From: Hevea brasiliensis
Lineage: Eukaryota > Streptophyta > Magnoliopsida > Malpighiales > Euphorbiaceae
DNA length: 64,000 nucleotides
Direction of reading: 5' to 3'
Assembly (NCBI RefSeq): GCF_030052815.1
Contig: NW_026614812.1
Span: forward strand, 43,547 to 107,546
The position numbers were made by a program, and so were the translations under genes. A model generated the notes under the pieces. That model was given only the letters and a program-made list of their open reading frames with translations, did no database searches and was not told the origin of the DNA. Positions 25,992 through 36,900 of this stretch are shown here, piece after piece (the first letter of the stretch is position 1; the number at the start of each line of letters is the position of its first letter).

Positions 25992-27400
25992 TGTCACGAC
26001 CCAAAATTACAGAATGCGCATAATTTAAGTATTCTTAAATCATGCAGGCCTTATCAGAATATCTTGAATAAATATATTGTTACTTACTAATCCCAAAAAT
26101 AGACAAAATCCAAATAAACAAAATGCTGAATAAACATCATAAATATCCCATAGGTAAACTGCGGAGTCTCTATAGATTTCAATAAAAACTTAAGCTGTTC
26201 AATAAACTAAACTAATTATTAGCCGGAGAAAACATGAATTCGGGCATATCATGAAAACAAATCAAAGGTGTCCCTCTCCAGAATGGATGAATATTTGGAT
26301 CATTGCGAATTCTCGATCCAAAGCAGAGATATGACGAAAACGTGGTTTGAGCTAGATGCTCGATGAATGATAATTATAGCACACAACGGAATAGAACAAA
26401 TGACGCTTGATTAATTTCACAATAAATTTCTATTCAATAAAATCATGCTCATCTTTGTCAAAATCATTAATAAAATAATTTCAGAAACATATATATAAAA
26501 TAAATTCATTCAATAAAATTTTTATTACGATTGCACTGTGGTGATGATACCCACATCACCAAAGGTCGGATGGTAAGCGCTACGGATATCGAGATACTTT
26601 CCTCCTCCTTCACGTATATCAATGCATATGATACTAATGCAAACCATAAAGCGCAATGATGCATGACTCGACAATGCAACTTAATACCGTGATAGTCCAC
26701 GGCGGGGCGGATAATGTAAAGCAGAATCGGACACGGTACCAATTCAAAATAGAAAATCAATTTGTACAAATCAATCAAAATCAATAAAAAATTTCAGATA
26801 GCAAATAATAACTAATAGTGTAATTCAAATAGTGTATTTCAATAGTTTCAGAGAGTCAATAAAATCAAATTAATCTCAAATCAATTCAATAAATTCAAAT
26901 CAATTCAGTAACACATCGGTAAATTTTATAGTCAAATATCAATCAATATAAATACATTAAAGGCACATTCTAATCCTAATGGATCTAATGCAGAGATAGT
27001 TGGCAAAATCAATTATTTAATCAAAATCGAAATAAAATTTAATAATAAAATAAAACTATAGAAAATCACATATAAAATCATTGTTAAAATATTGATTTAA
27101 AATTTCATTTAATAACAAACTTAATGCTAAGAAATTTTAAAAGGGACAAAAACGGTGCCATGTACTATAATTACCACTCACCTGGAACCTCCAAAATAAT
27201 AGCTAGATTCAATAAAAGAGAGACAATTTCAGCTGACAGAATAAATATTTGAATCTCCTACATACCCAAAATAAAAAAAAATAATTTTAATATATATATA
27301 TGGAAGAACGTGGATGAACAGAGAATAAAGGGGGATAAAGGGACGAACAGAAAATAAAGGGTTTATATATATATATATACGGACGTGGACGAAGGTACAA

Positions 27401-27460
<60 letters not shown>

Positions 27461-27946
27461 ATCAATTATTATCTAATAATAATTATGATCAATCCAATTT
27501 AATACCAATGATCGAAAAATAAATTTTTAGAGTAGTTGTAACAGATCAAGAAAATAAAATAAAATTAAATTCACCCATTATTGAATAAGGAATGAGAATT
27601 CTTACCTTGAAAACAGGTAAAAATTTAGGGATTCTCTATTGAGAATATTTGATAGAAAAAGGAGGTGACAAACAGGTTTTGAGAGCAAAGTTTAGCAGAA
27701 GAGATGATTAGGGTATATATATATTTCAAGAGTTCTATTAGGTGTATAATAGAAATATAGTTATTATTGAACTGGGTTGTTCAAATTGCAGATATATATT
27801 TAATTTCAAAAATAATATATATATATCTAAAAATAAATAAGCAGACCATCTAATAAAATATATATATTTTTTATAAATATATTAAATTATTATTAACTAA
27901 TTAAAATAAAATAACAATAAATAATAAATGTATATGGGTTTCCACA
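25992..27946 (-). repeat. 5' LTR of Tekay-like element
   Basis: 1955 bp with the same termini as the left LTR. It differs by a local CAATAAATTCAAAT-type insertion near 26880, a long (AT)n array at 27403-27456, and a short AT run where the left copy has a long one. Confidence 0.92.
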
Positions 27947-27951
27947 AATAT

Positions 27952-30900
27952 ACCTGCAACTAACACTGGGTTATATTTATTGTTGCCTAAGGGTTTTTTT
28001 TTTTTTAAATAAGAGATTGAGAGGGTGTAAACTCCAACTTGACTCAAGACTTAATAAATCGTAAATTTTTGTGCATGTTACGTAAGTGTTTACGAATTAA
28101 ATTATATTCTTCTTCTTCTTATTGTTATTGTTGTTATTATTATTATTATTAAAAATAGATTACAAGATCTCTAAACTTTGGTTCCATTTATAAATGGTTT
28201 TCCCATCTATTTATTTCAACATATTTAATTGGACAAATAAATTAAATAAAATTAAAGAGAAAATTTTCCTGTTCTTATAATACATTTGCCTCTCTCTTTC
28301 CCCTTGTAAACTTGAACCCAACAAAACTCAAAAGCTTCAGTTTCTCACACACAATGGCAATTCTTTGGTCTTCCAAAAGAAAACCACAAGAAACTAACCA
28401 CTAAAACCTTCTAATAACAATTGTAGCACCAATTCCTCCATTGTTGAAGAGAAAAGAAGTAGTAAAGTTGTGGGGGAAGATAGTTAGGGAGAGTCAGAAA
28501 ATATTCATTGGGGCCAATTAAAGGTGTACATTTGATTAGTCAAGTTAAATAGAGCTAAATTTTTTTTACTTATTGATTTTTTTTTACTGATTAAAAAATA
28601 CGAATCGAATCAAATCAAAACTGATAGAAAATTGAATTTAATCAAAATATAAAATATTTGATTGGCTATCAATTTAAACCAAACTAATAAAAAAATGTAA
28701 TATATATTATTATTATTAATTAATTAATAATAAAAATATACTTATACTCATTTTATTTATAACAACTAAAAAAATATTTATTATTAAAATAGAATACTTA
28801 TAAATTAAAAATTATTAACAAAATTATAAAAAAAATCAGTTAACATAAAAGTGTTTCATAAAATCCTTGTATAAAATTCATAATGAATCTTAGACTATAT
28901 GGCATAATAATATAAGATAAAAAATAATAATCACTAAAATTAAAGAGATATAAAAATTAAAGATTAATAAAAGAATAACAGGCAAAAATAAATGTATATT
29001 TAAATTAATCGATTCAAAATTTATATGAGAATCACTAGTTTTGTCTATTTTTACATATACAAAAATATAAAAATATAATAATTTTTGAATTTAATGACAC
29101 AAAGGATAGAAAGTTAGATAAAAGGAAGGACAAATATATATATATATATATATATATTGTATCCATAGGAGGAGAGGAAAAATAAAATTATAAATTGACA
29201 AAAATTCCATATGATTTGAGATTATATAATAGAAAATTATTAGATTAATTTATCTTTAATTTTCAAATAATAACTATCAATGAAATTTTATTTTGTGCTG
29301 TGAATAATTACTTTTTTATTAAAATTTTATACTCATTTATAATAATCAAGTAATTTTGATGCTTTAATTTAAATAAAAAATAATAAATTATATATTATTA
29401 GGTGCCAATAAAAAATATTTGAGGAAAAAAAACCCTAGTCACCTTCTCTAAACTCTCTCCTTTCTTTCTTTCTGTGAGCTTTTTGGGATGGCCACTGATG
29501 TGTATTTTCTTTGGTGGTTACCTCTCTCTTTTTTCATTTTTTTTTGTATTTTTCTTAATAATATCCAAATCTTTACCTTTTTGGAATAGATTTGTGTTTG
29601 TTCTCATTCTTGTGATAGATCAGAGCATTGTCGCCTCGTTTGGGGGGATTTGTTATCTCCTCTTCTTGAGGATTTGGTATTTTCTTCTTTACAAGGATTT
29701 ATTATTTTCTTCATTGCGATGATCTATTTTTCTTTTTATTATGAAATTATTAGGTAGTTTGTTTTGTTTTGTTACTTGAGTACGAGTGCAATGATAGAAA
29801 GTACATATTTCTCTTCATTAAGATATCAATATTTAATGGTTTTCAGATCGGGTTTATAGAAACATTGTGGAGTCAAATGATGATAGATTTGCATGTTTCC
29901 CGTTGAATGACCAAATCAAATGCTCCGTCAATACTATTAGGTCCTTCATATCAAAATAATTGAATTGCTATTATATTTTGTATAGATGGTATATCTCAAA
30001 TTTTCTTATACAAAATTGTAATTATATAAAATTTTTGTGCTTTGGATTTGTATTCTATCTCCATTTAATGAAAATACTATCTTTTATTTTTTTAAAAAAA
30101 ATTATTTGAGGGGCCAATTTAAAAAATAAAAAAATATTTAAATTTATATATATTTGGCAAGGCTATTATAAAATCTACGATAATTAATTAAAAAAACTAA
30201 ATTTTAACATATGTAACAGTGTTTATAAAAAAGTTTGGGGCTACGGCTCCTCTATCCCTCCTTAGTTTCGCCTCTAAAAATAACGTTGCTGGAGAAGAAG
30301 AAGGAGAGGTCAAAGAGCAATTTGATTGAAGCTTCATCATCGAGTAATTAAACAATTAGAAAAATAGGTAAAAGAACACATGGAACTTAGAGGCATCCGT
30401 CTAAGGATTGAGAAATGTGAGAAAACAATTGAAGGTTTTAGATACCAAAATTGACAATTTTGACAAGAAATCCAAGATCTTTGTTTGCAGTAAAACTAAG
30501 AGCAACAACTGCGCTGATGATTTTGTGGATGCAAAGAATCAACGTTAGTTGTGGACAATGCGAAGGAAATAAGGAATCTAAGGCCAAGAAGAGCAATGAC
30601 AACTAAGGCTCCCAATGGCCATGGATGGTTACTAATGTTCTACTACAAGCGGCAGGTGTGGGGTTGTTTTTGGGGAATATTTTTACTAAGTTAGCTTTAA
30701 TTGAAGCATTCATGTGTGATTGGTGATCTATCATCTTGTCCTGTATCTCAAATTCAAGAATTTATAAATTTCAATTTTAATAGTACATTATTAATTAATC
30801 ACTTGAATGATTAACTTAGGTTGGCACCATGTCCCCAATAATTGCATTTAATGGTACCAATTTGTTTGAACCTGCATGGACATTGAATTCAACATTTGTA

Positions 30901-30999
30901 GTCTAACCAAAAGCAATGAACACGATCTTCATTCTTGTTTACTGCACTACTGGTATCTCACGAATTATATTCTTCTCCATATATACTGTTATAGCTATA

Positions 31000-31040
<41 letters not shown>

Positions 31041-31048
31041 CTTTTCAG
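27952..31048. other. AT-rich intergenic DNA with transposon debris
   Basis: No intact gene seen. About 28510-28700 is a decayed hAT-like segment with CGAATCGAATCAAATC motifs. About 30104-30280 resembles a known plant repeat type (GAGGGGCCAATTT ... GGGGCTACGGCTCCTC ... TTTCGCCTCT). The (AT)n arrays are at 29136-29157 and 30995-31039. The open frame at 29474-29722 is a hydrophobic T-rich translation without a recognisable domain. Confidence 0.45.
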
Positions 31049-31156
31049 TGGATTTTCTGGGTTGGACCTATGATTGCTGCATTTTACCACTGGTATATCT
31101 TGCAAGCAGCTGCTGCTAAAGCTCGTGGGTCATTCAGGAGCACTTCCAATATATAA
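31049..31156 (+). pseudogene. Orphan last exon of a PIP2-type aquaporin
   Basis: After a clean acceptor (TTCTTTTCAG) the sequence reads [17 protein letters not shown], then a [10 protein letters not shown]-terminus and a stop. This is the last exon of plasma-membrane aquaporins of the PIP2 group (WIFWVGPFIGAA...AAFYHQ...GSFRS). Relative to the family it lacks four residues after GP, which would damage the last transmembrane helix. The conserved splice position is retained, but no upstream PIP exon was found in the preceding kilobases. It is probably a fragment left by duplication or transposon capture. Confidence 0.78.
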
Positions 31157-31394
31157 TTCAGGGGGAAAAGTCCTTTATGCTTTCAATTTGTGTCATTTGA
31201 TGGAACTATTTAGTTTTATTTGATTTATGGTGTTCGTAATTTGTTTTATCTTCTTTTTAACTTAATTGTAAAATGTTGTAAACTGATTTTTTTTTCCCAT
31301 GTTATTTTGTATTTTAATTACTGAAAAAATCATATGATAGTGTGAATCTTTTTATTTGTTATTTGGAAATTTATTTTTTTAATAATTTTTTAAA

Positions 31395-31814
31395 TTAGCA
31401 ATAAAAAATCAGTTGCTAAACCGGTTACAAATAGCTATTGATTTATAAAATGATTGTAAAATTACAAAATTAAAGACATCAAATTTTTACAACTATTTAT
31501 GTATCGGTTGCTACTAATAACGAATTTTCGTCACTGAATCAGTTGTTACTAGCAACCGATATATTTTTTAGCAAAAAATTTTTATTTTTTTTAAAATTAA
31601 TTAATTTAGATAATTTGATTGTCGATTACTATTTGCAACTAATTTTTGATTTTCAGATCTGTTACTAATAATAACTAATTTATTAATTAATTGCTAATCG
31701 ATTTAATAATCAACCTCATAGCAACCGACTAAATTGGTTGCTAAATCTATTAATGATCGATTTGAATGGATTAGCAATCAATTTTTGATCAGTTGCTAAT
31801 CTATTTTTTTAGTG
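31395..31814. mobile_element. CACTA-like nonautonomous remnant
   Basis: The right end, in reverse complement, reads CACTAAAAAAATAGATTAG. The interior is dense in GTTGCTAA/CAACCGAT motifs in both orientations (for example near 31410, 31506, 31549, 31730, 31790), as in subterminal repeats of CACTA-type elements. The left end is not clear, so the border is approximate. Confidence 0.5.
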
Positions 31815-33117
31815 TTATTTACACTAAAAATAACTTTTAATTAATTTTAAGATTATAATTAATTAAAATTAATTTTATAAAAATTCATTTAATTAATTTT
31901 TCTTTATTAATTTTCTTCGGAGACCAAAAATTAATTATTAATGTATTTTTGGTAGATAAGATGAAAAATGCTTAGCCGAAAGTTGGGGAAATTAAGAAGC
32001 AGTTGAGTTATGGCCAGCAACTTTTAAGGACCTATTTAGAATTATCGTTGAAACTGAGAAAAATATTTTTTTAAATATACTAGTTAAATGATATTTAAAA
32101 ATAATTTAAAATTAATTTTGATAAATTTTAATTATAATAATATTAATATAAAAAAACAATTTTTTGTAAATTATTTTTTTTATGTCTAAAATAGTGTTTT
32201 TAAAAAAAAAAACAGTTTTGAGTCTTCAATTTCAATATAAAACAGGAATTAAGACAACACATGAGAAGAAATAATTAAAAAATATATTACATGATATATT
32301 TATATTATTATATTATAAAATATAATTAATTCTAATATATATATAGTTAAATATTATTTAATTTATAAATAATTAAAAAATATATTATATAATATATTAT
32401 GAATTAATAATAAATTTTAAACCTTAAATGATTACTTAAGTTTGTTTTTTTTTTATGAAAATAATTATGTAAAATTATTTCAAAATCAAAATACCAAAAA
32501 TAAAATCAAAACTACTAAATTAAGATCATACCAAATTTTTATTTTAATAATTTCATATTTTAAATAGATATCAAACCAAAACCGAAACCACATTCCTCAA
32601 TATTACATTACATCTCATTCTTTCATGAATGTTATATTACATCTCAATCTTTCTTCTTTTCATTCATGGGAATCCATCATTAGTATGTTGATTAATTGTT
32701 TAGCAAGTGACGGCTCATATTATCCTCTTCGAAATTTAATGATTTTTGTTACTGCTAAAATGATTAATTGTATCGGATATAGAAATTACTAAAAAATGAC
32801 AATAATTTATAATTTAAAGGATTGAAATAATTTATCATTTGCTAATTAAAACGTTGAGTCATAAATTTAAAATTATGAAATTTCATAATTTTATCGACAA
32901 TTGTCATATTTTATTTAACGAATTACTATTAAAAAAGTGATATTTTAAATAAATTAATTAAAAATTAATTTTAAGTTAGATTTAAAGTATTTTAATTATA
33001 AAAATTTTAAAATAGTTAAATATATAAATATTGAAGTGGTAACTACTAATTAATTGCTAAGTTAAAGGTTCTTTACTAGTAGTAGTAACTGATAATTAAT
33101 TAATAGCTTAGATTAAG
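31815..33117. other. AT-rich intergenic DNA
   Basis: Nothing gene-like seen. Mostly A/T runs with short palindromic ATATAT stretches. Confidence 0.5.
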
Positions 33118-33424
33118 GTATTTAAAGCAGCGTTTAGTATTTTGACTCTTTTTAAAATACTATCTTTTATTTATATTGTTCGATAGTATAATATTTATAA
33201 TAATATTTTGAAATTAAGGGATTATAAATGAAAAGTTACCACTTCTAACTTTTAGAGATTGACAGAGTGTTTTGATTAGGATTAAATAGCCAATTCAATA
33301 ATAATTTTTATTGAACATTTTTATTTTAAATAATATAAATAACTATTTACTAACAGTTAAAATATTCTAATAGCTATTAAAATAGTTAACGGCTAGAATA
33401 GCTAATATGATAGAACATTGCCTT
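33118..33424. mobile_element. MITE copy 1 upstream of ABC1 gene
   Basis: The left end AAAGCAGCGTTTAG and the right end CATTGCCTTAG (reverse CTAAGGCAATG) suggest short inverted ends. Its interior (CTATCTTTTATTTATATTGTTC...TATAATATTTATAATAATAT) matches the element at 34078-34296, so the two are copies of one family. Confidence 0.5.
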
Positions 33425-33960
33425 AGCTTGAAAGGTTAAGGGTGGTGGAGGGAAAAAGCAATTAAGGTGCAAACCTTCCTCGGTATCTTTGACTTTTATT
33501 AAGCTTGCACACTAGTAAATCAATAATTCCTTTCTCAGATTTCACGAATTCTGTGGAATTTATACTAGCTTAATCATGTCTTTCATTTCATCGTACTTGC
33601 TAGCTAGCTAAACTACTGTTTCCCATCCTTTTCTTTCATTCCACGCCTCTCTTTCTCCTATTTAACTTGATTTTTTCTTCTTCTTGCTTTGCATTGCATC
33701 CTCTCATTTTAGTACCATTGCCACGAGTTACTTGTTTTTATAGTTCTTCAGATCAAGGGAGACTGTCTCTATTCATTTCTCTGCCCAAGGAAAAACTTAT
33801 TTCAGCTTGACTATTGTATATATTCTAAGTAAGTTGTTATTTTTCATTAAAATTTATATATTTTTATTAATTATAATAATTGTGTGATCATATTAACAGT
33901 TTTTTTAGTAAAAAATTGTAGACGTGGTTTTTCTTGCCTCCACTTTGATTTGTACCTAGA
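33425..33960 (+). promoter_or_regulatory. Promoter and 5' leader of ABC1 kinase gene
   Basis: Immediate upstream region. A donor-like TTCTAA|GTAAGTTG (33829) and an acceptor CCTAG (33959) just before the ATG suggest a 131-bp 5' UTR intron. The segment 33519-33715 has a diverged duplicate at 45197-45375. Confidence 0.5.
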
Positions 33961-36900
33961 ATGGGTTGGGGAAAAACTTACATAAGGCGTTTGACATTAT
34001 TTGCAGCGGCTATGATGATCTATCTGGATTATAAGGTATTGTTTCTTGATTGCTACCTACTTGTATTTACTTAGACCATATTCGGCAACAGCTTGCGCTT
34101 AATATCTTGAGTAGAGTTAAAACACTACCTCTTTCATTTATATTATTCAATGATATAATATTTATATTAATATATAGAGAATGAGGGAGTGATTTATGAA
34201 AATTTACACTCTTATATAAACAATTAACCATTGTTAATATGACAATTGACAGCTACTAAAATATTGCAACACTAATATTGCCAAATAGAACCACCTTTAT
34301 CATATATATGTTGATTGTCTGCTTTTATTTAATATTTTATTTATTTGTATCCAAAGGCTATAGAGCAAATAGATAAATGGACCATCAACTCCAACAGAGA
34401 TGCACTGTGGGATAAGGCTCATGAACGCAATGCGAAGCGTCTTGTCAACTTGGTCATAGAACTGCAAGGTTTTTGGGTAAAACTTGGACAGTACTTATCC
34501 ACACGTGCTGATGTTATTCCTCATGCATATATATCACATCTCAAGCAGTTACAGGACGCTCTTCCTCCTCGTCCCATACAACAGGTTGTATTCTTATTTA
34601 TCAAACAGTTTAAATGTTCTTATTACTAGAATTTTGAAGCATAAGTGTATGCATTTATATAGTTTTTGCATTCGAAGAAACTTTAGGTGCTTTGTTTACT
34701 AAGTTGTAATTCCATTTCCACAGGTTTATCAGACTATAGAGAAAGAATTGGGCAAATCCATTGATGATCTTTTCTCATATTTTAATCGGACTCCTTTGGC
34801 AACAGCATCAGTAAGAACCTTAGACTATTGTTTTTAATGGGAAACTAAAATTAACACATACTTTTTTTTTATGCAAAATTAATACATACTTAGGAAGAAA
34901 AAGCTGCTTGTCTTCTTCTCGTAAGGTAGAGCAAGACCGAGTACGTTTTTTTTAATAATTCTAATATATTCTCTGTAGATTGCACAAGTCCATCGTGCAA
35001 TGCTTTATAATGGGAAGAAGGTGGTTGTTAAAGTTCAACATGAGGGCATTAAGACAAAGATGTTGGAGGTTTCACACTCTTTGGCTCTAAATTAAGATGA
35101 TAAAATAAAGAGGAACAGTTGCTACCTTTATGTATCTTTTGTGTATGCCATTGTTTTGCAGGACTTAAAGATTGCCAAGTCAATTGTTGACTGGATAGCG
35201 TGGTCAGAACCACAGTATAACTTTAATCCCATGATGGATGAATGGCGCAGGGAAGTTCCGAAAGAATTTGACTTCAATATTGAAGCTGGTATGCTTTGAT
35301 TCTTTGGTGTTATTTCTGTGAATTGGGAACTTGACAGAATCAGTTGTTTTCTTTAATGAATAATGAATGCAACTTGAAGATCAGTCTGGTTAATAGAAAT
35401 TATGAGTCACGTCCGTAATTTCAAATGTAGAGAGGTAATCCAACAATCTGGAAAACCGAAATTCAATTACATTTCAGAATCACAGCGTATGAGGTTTTTA
35501 ATTTCTGGTCAAATTGATTTGATAATAGGGGTGGCATTGATGCTGGAGACTCTATAGTTGTCATTGGCAATGCCACAACAGTAGTGTGACAATCATAAGT
35601 GATGGCACTGATATCAGAAGGTGGTAGAGTACGTAGCTTTATTGTAGCAAACTGTAAACTTAGATAGTGCCACAGTGCAGTTGGTACTATAGCAGCAACT
35701 GGTATGAGGACAACAACATGGTGCTGGTGGCAATCTGATGTTAATGATGCGAGGTTATTGCCCCGCTGCCCCATCATGTGGTGGCCATTCTGGTGCTACA
35801 ATGGAATGGAATGAGCAGTTCAGTAGCAAATAGCATTGTTCCAGTTGTAAGTTTGGACTTTGGAGGATGCGGTGATGAGATTGATGGTTGACCATGGTAT
35901 AATAGCCATCAATGGTGTGCATAAGCTTAGCATGCCACGTCTTTATGTTTGAGTGTGTAGGGTGGTCAATTTGGCTAGGTTTTTAGCTAGATGTGCCCAT
36001 GCTAAATTTTACTTGACTTAATTTATTGATAAAATTTCTGCTTAAAAAAAATTACTTGCGTGTCAGGATCTGCGGCAGGGATACTGCAACTCCTTCTGTT
36101 AAATATTAGACTATTGGTGGACCTGAGCCTTTCATACCTCTCTTTGTAAAAGTTTCCATCTATAAGAAATGATTCTTCAAACACACCTTACTGGATATCT
36201 CCACTTTGGCAAATTCTAAGGTGCACCTAGTGCACTTAAAAATAGTAACCTCTACTTACATAAATTCAGGTTTTGGGATCCACATGAACGTGAGTGATGG
36301 TGTACATACACAATATTTTCCCCTCAAGTTTTTAGTGTACATATTCCTTTTTACTGAATATTGACTTTTCTCCTTGTGTTGTAGAGAATACAAGAATCGT
36401 TGCTAGTAATCTTTGCAAAAAGAACAATGATGATGGCAAGCCTGTGAAATCAGTGGATGTTTTGATTCCAGAGGTTATTCAGGTAGTTTTGTCCTTTTAA
36501 CATTTTATTGTAACAAATGTGCCTACTGAAGTGGAGACATTTTAGATTCACAGGGTAGCGTTAAAAGCCTTAGGATTAGTTTTTTAGTTTGTTCTTACCA
36601 TTATCAAAATTTATGATGCAATTCCAATAAGATTTCTTTCTTCTCCCCAACCTTCGACAAAAAAAAAAGGTCTGGGGTATCTTAGCCGTTATTTCCATTA
36701 TTCTGCTTGGTATTTCATTTTGTTCTTCTGGAAATGAAAAATGTTGCCTAATAACTTCACTTGCCTTAATTTGTGTTGTGTTGCTTCTAATGACAGTCAA
36801 GTGAAAAGGTCCTGATTTTAGAGTATATGGATGGGATTCGTTTGAAGGACAATGAATCTCTTGAAGCTTACGGTGTTGACAAGCAAAAAGTTGTTGAAGA

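Larger units (their letters stand above)
20402..27946 (-). mobile_element. Tekay-like Ty3/gypsy chromovirus, gag-deleted
   Basis: Complete-ended LTR element of 7545 bp on the minus strand, with LTRs at 20402-22299 and 25992-27946, TG...CA termini and a perfect AATAT duplication. In element order: 5' LTR (right), primer-binding site, a short gag N-terminal stub, protease, reverse transcriptase, RNase H, integrase with a chromodomain-like tail, polypurine tract, 3' LTR (left). Only about 330 bp separate the protease frame from the LTR, so almost all of gag is missing. The element is nonautonomous in cis. Pol carries two in-frame stops and at least one frameshift. The LTRs are strongly alike apart from small indels and AT-array length changes. 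Confidence 0.93.

Noticed and set aside
28340..28500. ATG-containing segment with a leader-like pyrimidine stretch (ATGGCAATTCTTTGG)
   Set aside because: The frame stops after fewer than 20 codons and no following exon could be recognised.
29474..29722. 82-codon hydrophobic frame resembling a membrane protein
   Set aside because: T-rich low-complexity DNA gives hydrophobic translations by chance; no homologue recognised.
35463..35777. 104-codon minus-strand frame in ABC1 intron 5
   Set aside because: No motif, no splice or start context; explained by local composition.
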